NCBI RefSeq assembly: GCF_001522545.3
Contig: NC_031799.1
Coordinates: forward strand, 29,879,565-29,943,564
Reading direction: 5' to 3'
Origin: Parus major
Lineage: Eukaryota > Chordata > Aves > Passeriformes > Paridae
Length of the DNA stretch: 64,000 bases
Position numbers and translations under genes: made by a program. Each line of letters opens with the position of its first letter. Positions within the stretch are counted from its first letter, which is position 1. The notes below the pieces were generated by a model. That model was not told the origin of the DNA. It made no database searches and worked only from the letters and a program-made list of their open reading frames with translations. Shown here piece by piece: positions 13,093-24,603 of the stretch.

Positions 13093-13574
13093 TGTCCTAA
13101 TTTCAAATGCGTCAGAGTTAGTTGTTTTCAGTAGCTGATACAATGTTGTGTTGTGGATTTACTATAGGCATACTATTGATAACACACCAATGTTTTGGCT
13201 GTTGCTAAGCATTGCTTACCTTTAGTCAGAGATTTTTTTCAGTGTCTTGTGCTCTGCCAGTAGGGAGTATGGTCAAGGTGGGTGACTCAAACTCTACAAA
13301 ATATCATGCCCAGTATCTAAACTGAGGGAGTTACCTGAAACAAGGTTTAGTCATGGTGCACTGTGGGGGTCTGGCATCAGTCAGCAGGTAGCAAGGAGCT
13401 GTATTGTGTATCACTTGTTTATCATCATCATCATCATCATTGTTATTATTATATTTCACTTTTTTCAATTATTAAACTGTTTGTATCTCAAACTACAAGT
13501 CTTCTGATTCTTGTCTGCATTCCACTGGGGTCAGAGTGTGAGTTGCTGCATAGTGCTGAGCTCAAACCAAGACA
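13093..13574 (+). mobile_element. Solo ERVL-type LTR with 5-bp TSD (CATGG)
   Basis: A complete LTR starting TGTCCTAATTTC and ending AAACCAAGACA, with perfect 5-bp duplications CATGG at 13088-13092 and 13575-13579. A 5-bp TSD is what ERVL-class integrations leave. Inside are a decayed TATA region (AGTATCTAAACTGAG near 13313), an (ATC)n run at 13421-13440 in the place where this family has a T/A-rich low-complexity run, and a TATTAAACTG polyadenylation signal near 13471. I recall it as close to the TguLTR5 group. There is no internal retroviral region, so this is a solo LTR left by recombination. Confidence 0.88.
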
Positions 13575-13599
13575 CATGGGTAACAAAAATTGCTATATA

Positions 13600-13925
13600 T
13601 CATTCAGAGAGAACAAGCAAGAAAGGAGAGGTAAAGAGGCTGCCTTGTATGTAACCAATGGACTGAATACACAAAGCTTCCTTTGAAAAGCAGCAAAGGA
13701 GGGGTTGAGAGTTATGGGTAAAAATTTGAAGGCCAAGCTAACAAAGGAAATCTTGATGTTTACTGCAGGCTGTGTGATAGACAGGAGTATGGCATTCTTC
13801 CATCGGGAAGAAACACACTCACAGGTTCTGATCCCACTGGGGGACTTCAGTCATTCTGACATCTGCTGGAAAAGCAGAACACCGAGACATAAGCCATCCA
13901 GGAGACTCTTGATATCAAGGGTATC
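13600..13925 (+). mobile_element. CR1 LINE fragment, ORF2 endonuclease part
   Basis: The plus-strand translation around 13825-13910 reads LGDFSHSDICWKS followed by HKPSRRLL, matching the GDFNHPDICW...HKQSRRFLE block of the CR1 ORF2 apurinic-like endonuclease. The aspartate and histidine of that motif are partly preserved. Upstream sequence (VTNGLN-like) fits the same domain but more loosely. The copy is broken by stops and shifts and cannot make a working protein. Confidence 0.75.
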
Positions 13926-14054
13926 TTAGCCCAGTAATATGCTACTAAAAAAGAAGTATTACTGGATCTACATCTACTTTCTTTTGGTTGAAGACACGAC
14001 CCTTGCAATATCACTACAGGCCCTTGTAAAAAAGCCCTCACAGACTTTCTTCAG

Positions 14055-14436
14055 GTGATGGAATTATTTGGGCTGGAGAAGAGAAGGCTTAAGACCTTAT
14101 GGCAATATTTAAGCCCTTTAAGAGGCTTTATAGTACAAATAGAGAGAAACTTTCTACAAAGGCCTGTAGTGACAGGAAAGGGGGAGATAGTTTTCAAATT
14201 AAAAGTATACTTTTAGATTGAACATAAGGAAGACATTTTTTACTATGCTGATAGTGAGACACTGAAACAGACTACCCAAAGAAGCTGGATGCCCCCTCAC
14301 TGGAAATGTTCAAGCTCCCTCTGGCTTGGCCTTTGAGCAATCTTGTCTAGTGGAAGGTGTTCCTGCCCATGGCAGGGGAGTTGGACAAGCTAATTATAGA
14401 CTTCCCCTAACCCAAACTCCTCTGTGTTTCTAAGAC
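14055..14436 (+). mobile_element. CR1 LINE 3' end, plus strand
   Basis: Reads in the sense direction through the standard CR1 3' region: GGGCTGGAGAAGAGAAGGCT, GACATTTTTTACTATGCTGA, GAGACACTGAAACAGACTAC, TGGATGCCCCCTCACTGG, TAGTGGAAGGTGTTCCTGCC and a decayed tail near 14436. It lies 130 bp after the endonuclease piece on the same strand, so the two may be one element with a large internal deletion. The terminal octamer repeats are degraded. Confidence 0.88.
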
Positions 14437-15853
14437 TGGCTTCCTGCACAGGCTAGCCTGAGTCAACACACTCCATGTTGCTTCACAGGGAATCAAAAAT
14501 GAATCACAAATGAAACATTTCTGAAATACTAGAAACTATGAGATAACACCTTCAGCCATAGTATCTGCAAGACCAAGGGAGAAGCAACAATAGAGACACG
14601 TGCTTCTGCACGACATCTGCTCTGCAGACATTCTGCTCCTGAGTTTCACACTGTTAAGCAAGCCCGAATACTATCAGTAGTTATTAATCACTCAGAACCA
14701 TTACTGTGAAGACAAATAGAGGACTATAGACCAAAATATAAACTAAGATAAACCACTCTATATTAACAACAGATACTACCAGTATGTTCCATCAGTAATT
14801 TTTAATTGAATTCCCTACAGCTATTTGTACTTTGATCTAAGCACAATGATAAAGCCATTGTGATTTTTAATTGAATTGTGTTGGTGTTATGCTAAACTCA
14901 TACAAGACACAGCCACATTTGAAGATGTATTTTTTATGCACAAGGATCACTCCTTGTGAACTGCTTCTTGTACTGTTGCACTAAATCACTGTGTTGTGTT
15001 GCACAATATAAGGAACTAGGCTGTTTAAATTAAAATTGCAGGAGGGAATTAATTAGTAAATATTTCATCCATGAAAAGCATGCAACTATCAGGCTCTCAG
15101 CCTGAAGAAATTATAAGCATTTTTAAGGACAGAATCTAGACTTTTACAGCAGCTTTTGGTGGGGATAAGTAACCAAAAATTTGATATTTGTACCAGTATA
15201 TTTCAGTTATTTTCTGTACAAATACAGAAAATGTATTTTCCTGCTATTTATAAATGCTAAACCTTTAATCAAAAGACTGAACTAATCTTATTGGCATAAA
15301 CCCAAGTAATTAAAAAATCTTATTTGAAATTAATTGATATGTCTGTGAGGAGGAAATCTGACTGTTGTAATCAAAGATGGCAATAGCCTGTTTACACTTA
15401 GCACTGCAGCTTCTATGAAGGTCTTGAATTTTGAGTATCATATAAAGGATAACTCTGGTCTTCACAAAACTTGTCTAAAGATTTACACCTGTTTATATAC
15501 ACCTCATTTATGATACATCATTACTAAGATGAATGATGCCACTCACAATTCCACTGAGATGTTCAGAGGTCTTTATAATGTGTCTCTGCACCAAGGTATA
15601 TCCATCTCCAAAGGAAAAAAAAAAAAAAAAAAAAGCAAACAATGAAAAATTTCTTAGTATTTTCTTGAGGTAGGTTTTTTCTGTAAGTGAGCAACCTTGT
15701 AAAAGAAGCTAATAAATAAATCAATAAATTAGTAAACAGCAAAAATATTAAATATCTGCAGAAAAAAATGTTTGTATACAATTTTTCCAAAATTATAAAG
15801 CTTTATAATTATTTAGAAAAACAATTGGTTTTTATTACTAATTCACTTCTTTT
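14437..15853. other. Intergenic, no gene seen
   Basis: AT-rich sequence with a 20-bp poly-A run at 15615-15634. The minus-strand frame at 15563-15790 is produced by that homopolymer. I recognise no repeat family here. Confidence 0.55.
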
Positions 15854-15854
15854 A

Positions 15855-16440
15855 TCACAGAATCATAGGATGGATGAAGTTGGAAAGGGCTGCTGAAGAT
15901 CATCTTGTCCAACCATCCCTGCACAAGGATGATCACCTAGAAAATGTTGTCCAGGAAAAAGTCCAGATGCCTTTTGAATATCTCTAAGGCAGTAGATTTC
16001 GCAACTGCTTTGGGCAACCTGTGCTTGTGCCCAGTCACCCTTTCAGTGAAAGTGTGCTTTCTGACATTCAGATGGATCTTCCTGTGTTTCAGGCATTGTC
16101 TCCTGTCCTGTCACTAGGCACTGCTGAAAAGAGCCTGGTGCTGCCGTCTTTGCAGCACCTCTTCAGATATTCACGCACATTGACAATATTTCCCCTGAAT
16201 CTTCACACCTCCAGGCTGAACAGCCCAGCTATCTCAAACTTTGCTCAGATAAAATGATACTTTTACCATCTTAGAGCAGATGATTCTTTTACCATCTTAG
16301 ACCAGAGGGGCAGGATCATCTTCCTCTGCCACTGTTGACAACTGCCTTGTTGCAGGCCAGGATACCATCAGCCTTCCTTGCCACAACAGCACAGTGTTGG
16401 CTCCAGTTAGACATGGACCCCACCTTGGAGAGGTAATTTA
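15855..16440 (-). mobile_element. CR1 LINE, 3' end with tail, minus strand
   Basis: Begins with the antisense CR1 tail ATCACAGAATCATAGGATGG, then AAGTTGGAAAGGGCTGCTGA, GGGCAACCTGTGC, TCTCCTGTCCTGTC and the far block GGCCAGGATACCATCAGCC. An internal 28-bp direct duplication at about 16252-16305 (CTTTTACCATCTTAGA twice) is a private change in this copy. The plus-strand frame at 16021-16257 is antisense CR1, not a gene. Confidence 0.92.
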
Positions 16441-17669
16441 TAAAAGAGACAGTCCACAGACTTTCTCCATTGTTTAGGAAACAGATTTAAAAAGGGCCTA
16501 AACTTCAGTATTGATACTTCTTGGTAAGACTGATTTAGAAGGATATTTTGTTTGCTTTATCTGCTTTGTAAAGATATGCTAAGTTCATTCACTGTTCTTC
16601 ATTAATATGCTTTTTCATACATAATGTATCAAGCTTTTATTCCATCATCTTTGCATTTTAGTTTACCATGCTTATATTATCTCAAGCTTGAATGTTTTGT
16701 TTGATCTTGGTTTCATAATCATATTCATATTCATACTCAAGAACCACTCTTAGAAGCTTTTGAAAATGTGAAACTTTTAAAACAATTTATCCATTTTTAC
16801 TGCAATGTGTATCAGTGTGATAGAAATTTGATACCACAACTACTTTATGTACTTGAGCATTTCCTGACATATTCTAGCAGTTCTACAATGGTTCCCATAA
16901 TTTCCTCTGGTCAGTTTTAGCTGACCTCAGACTTCAGAAGAATTGTCTGGATTTGGGTAATTATTTCCTACTGGAATAGGCTGGTGGCACAAATCTAAAC
17001 CTGAGTTGCTATTAAATTCCGATTCCTTACTATGCACCAAAAAATTACTAGAAAAGTAAGGTCAATAAAAATCTGACCTAAATATCTCACCACAATGAAA
17101 TTAATCTTATATTAAGATATTCATCTATGCATACTTTCTTGGTTGTTTTTTGTCGGTTTTTTTCCTTTGCTTTGTTAGTATTTAATTTGAAATTTCATTC
17201 TTCTAGTCCTTGTGACTATTATTTTCCATTAACAGTGGTAGGTATAAATCAAAAAGGCATGGACTAACTGCAAGTACCTTGGAGTAAGGCAGCAGGAGAA
17301 ACAGCGAGAGACAGATTACATTTAGAAAGCTGCTAACTACTTAATTAAAACAAAAGAGGCATTATTCTTTGAGATTTTGTAGTCACCTGTTTAAATTTAT
17401 TTCAAATAAATTAAACTTCTTCCAAGACACAAATAATCTGAGTGATGGTTGTAAAACTGGTTATAGTACTCTGGAGGTGATCTAATGTGTCAAGAAAACA
17501 ATTAAGGAAAATGAGCACCTTTCTCAATCTACTTACTGCCCTATGTTTCTGATCAGGTTTCTGTCCACTGGTATCTACAGGACCTTTTCAACAGTTTTTC
17601 ATCAGTCAGTCATCACTTAGGCAATACTTAGGCTAGTATTTGTACCATTAAAAGGGGTTGGTCATACTT
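16441..17669. other. Intergenic, no gene seen
   Basis: AT-rich sequence without recognisable coding or repeat structure, apart from scattered short T-rich runs near 17150. Confidence 0.5.
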
Positions 17670-17790
17670 ATCACAGAAATTTACATTTATCCTTGTTTAA
17701 TTTAATAGCATTCCTTTTGGTCCAGTCTTTCAAGTTGTCCATGGACCTTTTAAAAGCTGTTATCAACCCCATCCTAGTTTGGTTCACAGT
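17670..17790 (-). mobile_element. CR1 fragment, reverse-transcriptase C-terminal part
   Basis: The minus-strand translation gives MDNLKDWTKRNAIKLNKDKC, the counterpart of the LEKWADRNLMKFNKGKC region just after the CR1 reverse-transcriptase core. The CR1 at 24604 shows the same region (LEEWINMKLIIFNKDKC). The rest of this copy is too decayed to place. The sequence to its right, up to 17960, may belong to the same element. Confidence 0.6.
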
Positions 17791-17963
17791 TTTGTGAGGA
17801 CACAACCACAGGTGAATAGAATATATTGAGTGAGATGGGTTCAAGATAGATTCCAAAAAAATTCCCTATAACAATAACCCTCTGTTCTCAAAATTCCCCA
17901 GTCTTTTTGTCTATTCAGTAGGTCAGCTATCCAAGTCATAGTGTTTGAGACTGAATCATTAAA

Positions 17964-18310
17964 ACACAGAATGACAGAATTGCCTGGGTTGGTAGTAACC
18001 TCAAAGATCACCTAGTTTCAACCCCCTAGACCAGGTTACTCAAAGCAGCATCCAACCTGGTCTTGAACACTTCCAGGCATGGGTCAGCCATAACTTTACT
18101 GGGCAGCCTGTTCCAGTGCTTTCAATCCCTCAAATGATTTTTGTTTCTAATATCTAATTTAAACCTACTCTATTTCAGTTTGAAAACATTCCCATGTGAC
18201 CTGTCACATGTCCTTGTAGATAGTTCTTCTCAATCTTTCTTGTAGGCTCCATTCAGGTACTGGAAGGTACTACCTTTCCCCATTTATCTCCACAACCTTT
18301 CAATACCAAC
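17964..18310 (-). mobile_element. CR1 LINE 3' end, minus strand
   Basis: Starts with the antisense tail ACACAGAATGACAGAATTG, then GGGTTGGTAGTAACCTCAAA, TTCAACCCCCTAGACCAGG, CTGGGCAGCCTGTTCCAGTG, CTTGTAGGCTCC and AGGTACTGGAAGGTA. This is the normal CR1 order. It is truncated at about 18310, close to the left edge of the next LTR. Confidence 0.92.
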
Positions 18311-18368
18311 CAAAAACAAACTAGCAGTATCCTCAGACAGCTCTCTCCCCAAGAAGATGTTTTGATTT

Positions 18369-18642
18369 TCTCATGGTTTAACCTCAGATGGAAACTAAGC
18401 CTCACACAGCTGCTCATTCACTCTTCTGCAGTGGGATGGGGAGAGAACTGGAAGAGTAAACTTGAGTAAATTCATGGGTTTAGATAATGACATTTTAATA
18501 GGTAAAGCAAAAGTCATGCATGCAAGCAAAAGAAGATATTTACTTAATTTACTACTTCCCATGGGCAGGCAGGTTTCCAGATGTCCCCAAGAAAGCAGGG
18601 CTCCATAACGAGTGATGGTGACTTGGGATGACAAAAGCCATC
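18369..18642 (-). mobile_element. ERVL-like LTR, first part (split by later insertion)
   Basis: The LTR 3' part on the minus strand: left edge TCTCATGGTTTAACCTC (from a TGTCGTGGTTTAACCCC-type end), then CAGTGGGATGGGGAGAGAA, TTTTAATAGGTAAAGCAAAA (polyadenylation region, reversed) and CTTCCCATGGGCAGGCAGG. The same blocks occur in the complete LTR at 47619-48181. It is interrupted at 18642 by the element at 18643-18970 and continues at 18971. The minus-strand frame at 18395-18634 lies in it and is not a gene. Confidence 0.85.
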
Positions 18643-18970
18643 TGTTGTGTTTCAGTTTACGAGACCTCAGATCCAGGCCGGCTGGGACTGATGTGGCAAA
18701 TAAGTGAGATAGGCACCACTGGGTGACCCAAAAAGTAAAACTGCTTTAATGGCAAAATAACAAATGGCAGAAGGTGAACACCGTGTAGAGTCAACCATGA
18801 CAGGCAAAAAAAGGGTGGGTACAACAATATATATAGGGAAGATCTGAGGGTGGATCTGAAAGAAAGGTTACAATGACAGACTGAGATTAGGAATATTTAA
18901 ATTAATGTGACAAACAGCAACCAATCAGGGGAGAGAGTTAAGAACATTCTGGAAGCATAGCCGTGTATGA
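18643..18970 (-). mobile_element. Nested solo LTR with 6-bp TSD (GCCATC)
   Basis: This 328-bp insert is flanked by GCCATC at 18637-18642 and 18971-18976. It interrupts an otherwise collinear ERVL-like LTR, so it is the younger of the two. Read on the minus strand it shows a CCAAT-type GATTGGTTGC, a TATA-like CCTATATATATTG and an ATTAAAG signal followed by a U5-length tail ending in ACACAACA, which is the order expected of an LTR. A 6-bp TSD fits ERVK-class integrases. The 5' end reads TC where TG is expected, probably a point change. Confidence 0.78.
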
Positions 18971-19240
18971 GCCATCACTTCAAATAGACCTCTTTTCCTT
19001 CTCCCCCCAGTTTATATGCTGAGCATAATGCTGTGGATATGAAATATCCCTCTGGTGAGTTGGAGCCAACTGTCCCCTACCAATTACTTGTGAACCTCCA
19101 ACCTACTCTGTGTAAGCACTGCTCAGCAGAAATAAAAACATCCCTGTACTATCAACACTCTTTTCAGCACAAATCCAAAACACAGTGCCAAAGCTGCTAA
19201 TATGAAAAAAAGCAAGTCCACCCCAGCCTAAACCAGCATA
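18971..19240 (-). mobile_element. ERVL-like LTR, second part
   Basis: Continuation of the split LTR after the second GCCATC: TTTATATGCTGAGCATAATG (TATA region, reversed), AAATATCCCTCTGGTGAGTT, TAAGCACTGCTCAGCAG, AACATCCCTGTACTATCAAC, and the end CCTAAACCAGCATA at 19240. It matches the order in the LTR at 47619. No clean outer TSD remains (GATTT on the left against ACTTT on the right). Confidence 0.85.
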
Positions 19241-21956
19241 ACTTTCTATATAGAATTGCTCAATTTGAGTGAGATCATTTTAAGATTAGTTTGACCTCAT
19301 ATACCCAAAGGCTATCCTAGCATAGGGCTATGGGTCTAAGCACACAATTAATGTAAGTTATTTTAGAAAATTAAAATTCACAAGGAAAATAATATATAAA
19401 AACTACTTCTACCACCACTCCACGATGAATTCTTTTACCTTCCCCACACACATCTGTGTTGGAGGTATAGAGCAGAAAGATATTGTGCAGAAGTGTTTTG
19501 ATTTTTAATGCAATTCAGTAAAATTGGGTTTCAAAAAATTCAAAGAGAAATTAGTTTCTATGCACAGATTTGCCAAAGTGCAGGTGTAGCTTTCATTTAA
19601 TATTCTTATAACCATATCAGGTACAATGACATTGCTAAGCTCAGATAAATCTCTCCTGGCGGCTCATTCAGAATAATATTAGCACAGAGAACATAATACA
19701 GGTGATTTTATTTCCATTTTATTCTCCTAAAATTAATACAATCTCATATAAGAAATACATCATGTTAATATTAAAGCCAACCAAAAGCTTTTGCATAAAC
19801 AGACATTAGTTGTTTCATTGGCTATCATTAACCCTACAAATTCCTAATGACAACCTTGGAATCTAGGATTTAGTATATTTTTTTCTTTTACATGCTCCAG
19901 CAATTCTGTCTTTCATTTTAAAATATGCTATATCTCCAAACACATCACAGCCTACACTGATAATAGTTTATAAATAAACATTGTTATTCATTTGCATTTT
20001 GCAATTCCTGTAAAAGATGCATTAGCCTTCATTATTCTGTTCATGAACCTGATAATAATTTCTACATTGTCTTTTTTAATTGCTTTCTGAGTTCACAACA
20101 CTTCTTCCATAATAATCTTACATTTTCATTGAATTCTTTATCCTGAAAGATACCAAAGCCCTTCAAAAAATGTGAGCTGAATTCTATCCTCTGTTTTATC
20201 CAAGCACCCACCAGCTGCAAAGAAATTGAAAATCTCTCAGGAGATAATTTGATAACTTGAATAAAAGAAAATTGATCACTTCAGCAGAAAATACAGAACT
20301 AGCTCAAACTGGTAAGAAGTGGCTTCCTATAATTTAATTTGTTTTTCTTCTGGGATTGCTCATTTTTTCATAAACGGGCCTCCCTAGCCAGATGGAAGTT
20401 CACATTAAGGTAAAAGGTCATTATCAAAGGTGGATTTTTCTTCTAATTTCATGCCAGTTTTCACTGAATCGCTTTATCTCTGGTCTTATATCAAGTTTTG
20501 CTTTTTTTGCTCATCCCAAGGTTTTTCACAAGCTGTTAAGTAGATCCAATAATATCACAGTTCCTGGTAATTTCCAATTTACCATGTACATGGTGGATCT
20601 ATCATGTTAGTCATCATATTACAGGTTTTTGCCTGAACAAAGTAGCTTTCACCAAAAATATTCATGTGCTCTTTAACAGTATTTTAAGCAAAATGTAACA
20701 TACGTAAGTTCCTATTTTCAGACCCTAGTATTTGCATGCCATGCAACCTAAAAATGTGCATGAAAATTAAGATTATATTACCATCCAAATCATATATTTT
20801 GGACAACGTTTTTTAATAATCAAGTGAATCAAGTCAAATAAAATAAAAATACTAAAAAGTTAAGGAATTTTTCAATACTATAGAATGTAGTGAGGAAAGC
20901 AAAGTAGGCATGTGTTTTCTGGGGATTATCAGGAAACAGATTTCTTATGGATTTTTTCCTGTTGTTGTTTTAGTTGATAAGACTTTTTTATCAAAGGCTC
21001 CTTCAAAGGCTATATTTCTTCCTGTGTGTAAAAGACAAATAAGTACTCCTTGCATACATATGTTTGTCTCCACAAGGATGACAGTGATAAGTGTTGAAGA
21101 TAGTCTAATGGAGCCATGTTTTAAAAAAGCGATGGTCAAAAATGAATGTCAAATATTATTTCTAAAAGCAACCTGCTTTTTCAGCAATATTTTTCACTTA
21201 ATTTTTGTACTGATTCCAGACTTCTGCTTTTTCACACTTGCTTATCTACCATGTAATACAAGTTTCAAAAGAGCTCTATATAGTAGACAAGAATGTCTCC
21301 TTTTTTCTTAAAATATTTCAGTGATCTCTAGTCTTGGTCTGCCAAGAGATTTGTTTACAAACAAGTCACATTAAGCACAAAGACATGGCAAATCAAACAA
21401 ACAAAAAAATATTCTTTAAAAAGATAATACTCTGATTTAGCAGGCATTTTCTTACTTCCCTTCAGCAAAAAGGAAACAAACTTGATGAACACTTTTTAAA
21501 AATGTGCTTTTTTTAATGTACTGAGAATTGTTTTGGTCTGCTAACAAAAGATCACAAGCCCCAGATGACAATGCTATTTCAAACTGAATAATGGCAAGGC
21601 AAAACTTTTTATCTACAGATATGTATAACTGGGACAATGGGTGAGGACAATTTTTCTTAATGCAAAAGTTCTAAGAGAAGTAGTGTTTTAATTTCTTAGA
21701 GTGTTAATGGTTATAATTCTTAAAGCTCTTCTTTTTTGAGGTTTCTGAATCTCATTAACCTCCTAGGGCATTTAGAACAAACTACTTGCTCTTTCACTGA
21801 CTTTTTTCCTCCCAGTACTGCTGAATCCACAAAACAGGAATCAAAGGAAAATCACAAGACCAAGATGCCTATTCAAGTTGTGCTACTAAACTGATTGGAT
21901 GGTTTATAAACAAACATGTTCATAAATGAATACAAATATGAATACAGTTTCTAGAT
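19241..21956. other. Intergenic, no gene seen
   Basis: AT-rich, apparently unique sequence. The largest frame (20910-21311, plus) has no domain, no supporting splice context and an unbiased, lipid-like composition typical of AT-rich noise. Confidence 0.55.
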
Positions 21957-22106
21957 ATTCTCAAGGTAGCTCAGTTTATCCCCCTATCTCCAGATTTGGG
22001 TATCTATCTTCTGTCAGATGTATTTATTTTAATTCTCAAGGTAGCTCAGTATATCCCCTGTCTCAGATTTGGGTACCTATCTTCTCTCAGACAAATTTAT
22101 TTTAAT
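21957..22106 (+). repeat. 75-bp tandem duplication, two copies
   Basis: The unit starting ATTCTCAAGGTAGCTCAGT occurs at 21957-22031 and again at 22032-22106. The copies differ by a few substitutions and small indels (CCCCCTATCTCCAG against CCCCTGTCTCAG), so the duplication is not very recent. Confidence 0.9.
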
Positions 22107-24603
22107 TCTAGAAGCCCACTCACTTCAAATATTTTCCTTAGCAAGAGGAACACATAAATCCTAACACCTTTCATTGTATATGCTGCTCCTCCTGTTTTTT
22201 ATTAGATCACTGAATGACTAACTATTAGTTTCCACAGATGTTTAATAAGTATGGGTTATGAATGTATACTGTCAAGGTAGGAGTAGAATGGGTTTTCAAT
22301 TGAAAAAGCCAGTATTTGTGCTACTAAATAATGTCTTACTCATCTCTGGATGTTGTTTTCTTTTTTTATTTTTCCATGAAGAATTCTTAAACCTTTTTGC
22401 ATGAGAAATAATTGTGTACTTGAATGTGAAGCTGTTGTTCATCTGGGCAATCTTGTTTCTGATACTCAGGAGAGACCTGCCACAGATCGTCAGCTGTGTA
22501 AAGCCTTGAGGGGCCCCGCATGCCAAAAAGAGAAAATGTAATTGCAATTCATATGGGACTGTGAAGTGCTAGTATAAAAGGTCACAGTACATCATCATTT
22601 ATTCCTCAGTAGCTGAAGTCTGGAAGGAGAATCCTCTGTAGAAATGTAGAGGCAGTTACACCCTAAAACAGTAAGAGAAGGATATGAAGGGTCACAGTTA
22701 CAAGAAGAAGGATCTCAGAGATACAGAATGGAAGACTCTGTAGGAACTTAATTATTATTCACCATTACTGGAGAGGTCTTCAAAAAACTCTGAGGAAAGG
22801 AAAAGTCAGCTCAGACACTGATGTCCAAGTCATTGTCTAATTTATTGTGCAATAAGATCCAAAGTAATTTCTCCGTTAGGGCAGTCCCCACATCCATTTG
22901 TTCTAGGGCAAATGGCCAGTTGAAATTGCACAAGAAACAGCAGGAAACTTCCACTCTATTTCACTCACCTTTTAGGATGATAAACCCTTTTATATATCTT
23001 TCTTTGTTCCCATTCACCTTTTCAGCAGCTTCTTCTACTTCATTCCTGTAGATATTGAAAGCAAAAAGGCTAGGAAACCATTAGATTGTCTGTTTTTAAC
23101 TTTGGGGACTTGTTACTTACCCTGGATGGAAAAGCACCATGAGAGTACCAGATATCAGCTTGCTTTTCAAGCTCAGAAATAATTTAACAGCTTATGTTTC
23201 AGGCAATTTACATACAGTTAAAATAGACTGGAAATACATATACCTTTTACCTTTTGTAATGGAAAATTAATAATTTTGTTTTTTATGGGTTTAATAGGAT
23301 GTGTAAAGTACCCTGCCAAAAAAAAAAAAAAAAAAAAGGGAAAGTTTGGAGAGGAAAAGATATTAAATTAAGGAAAAGACGTTAGACTCTAAAGTTTATC
23401 CTATTTTTCTAGTTGCATATTGTCAGCAGTTGGATTCAAATACATCTTAGAGCATCTGCTCTCTGAAAAAATTGTTTTAAATGTGCATGTGTGCAGAAGC
23501 ATTAACAGGAGTTACAGGAATGAGACAATCCTAGGTAGGAGAAAGCAATAAAAAGGCTTGCCTCAATGCAATACTTAAAAGCTGGAACAGACCATTTCTC
23601 CCATACAATTGATTACTGCCCTGTGGCAATCAGAACTTATATTTGCTGTCTTCCTATCTTAACTTTCGAATGCCAAGATAAATGGGGAATCAGAAACTAC
23701 AGAAATGTCACTCCCCCTCCGTTTCTACACATGCAGTGTTAAACATTTTAAGTGCCTCCTTTGAAGGTACTATGAAGGTTTTATTGATACTTTTCAAACT
23801 ACTTTTGACCAATGCTCTGCCATCATATTCCAAACTTTTATCAAGGTGTCAGGAATAAATCAGACCTTTCAAAATCTGCAGGAATATCTAGACTTCTCTG
23901 TGTGACTCAGACACTTATAAGTTTGTTTTCACATTCATAAGGGCTAGAACCTCTTTTTTTCCAAAAAAAACCCAAAAGCTTAGACTTTCATACCAACTTT
24001 TAAGTACTACATTTTTCAGTGTTTTTTTCTTAACCCTATTCTGAAATTAATAATGATAATTAATTATCAAGAAGATAATTAATTATCAAGAAGAGCAAAC
24101 TGTTAAAGACATACATATTCCCACATATAACCTCTTTTTATATATGACACCAACAAATACCAAAACCACAAATATGAATTTGAGCTCCTGAATGTGACAT
24201 TTGAGCTTCTGATTTGAGCTTCTGAATCATGACAGAAGAAATTAAGAAATATAAAGCTGCCTTTGCGTGCCAAAACCTATCTCAAATTCTCCTACACAGC
24301 TGACTAAATGACTAAATTGATTAAACTACTTCATACTGCTATTGTACAGATACTGAGAGTATTTGTTGAAAGCAAAACTAATTTACTGTGGTGTTGACAT
24401 AAGACTGCATTTATGTAAGAAGTCAAAGCACACAGGACAGTCAGTCTCTATGTGGTGACAAGGGGAGTCTCTGCTTTAAGAGTTCTTGAAATGGCATGTT
24501 CAACCTGACTACTCCTCTACTGTTTTTATAATCTAGCTGCCCCTGGTTTTACATGTGCCTAACAGCACAAATATAAAACAAGACCATGGTATAGGAACAC
24601 GGA
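22107..24603. other. Intergenic, simple repeats only
   Basis: Contains a 20-bp poly-A run at 23318-23337, a doubled palindromic unit around GATAATTAATTATCAAGAA at about 24055-24094, and three degenerate copies of ATTTGAGCTTCTGA at about 24177-24225. No gene is seen. Confidence 0.55.

Noticed and set aside
13363..13686. Frame with a histidine run
   Set aside because: The run is the (ATC)n tract of the solo LTR at 13093-13574 read in one frame.
13705..13929. Frame with LGDFSHSDICW
   Set aside because: As a host gene: it is the CR1 endonuclease remnant.
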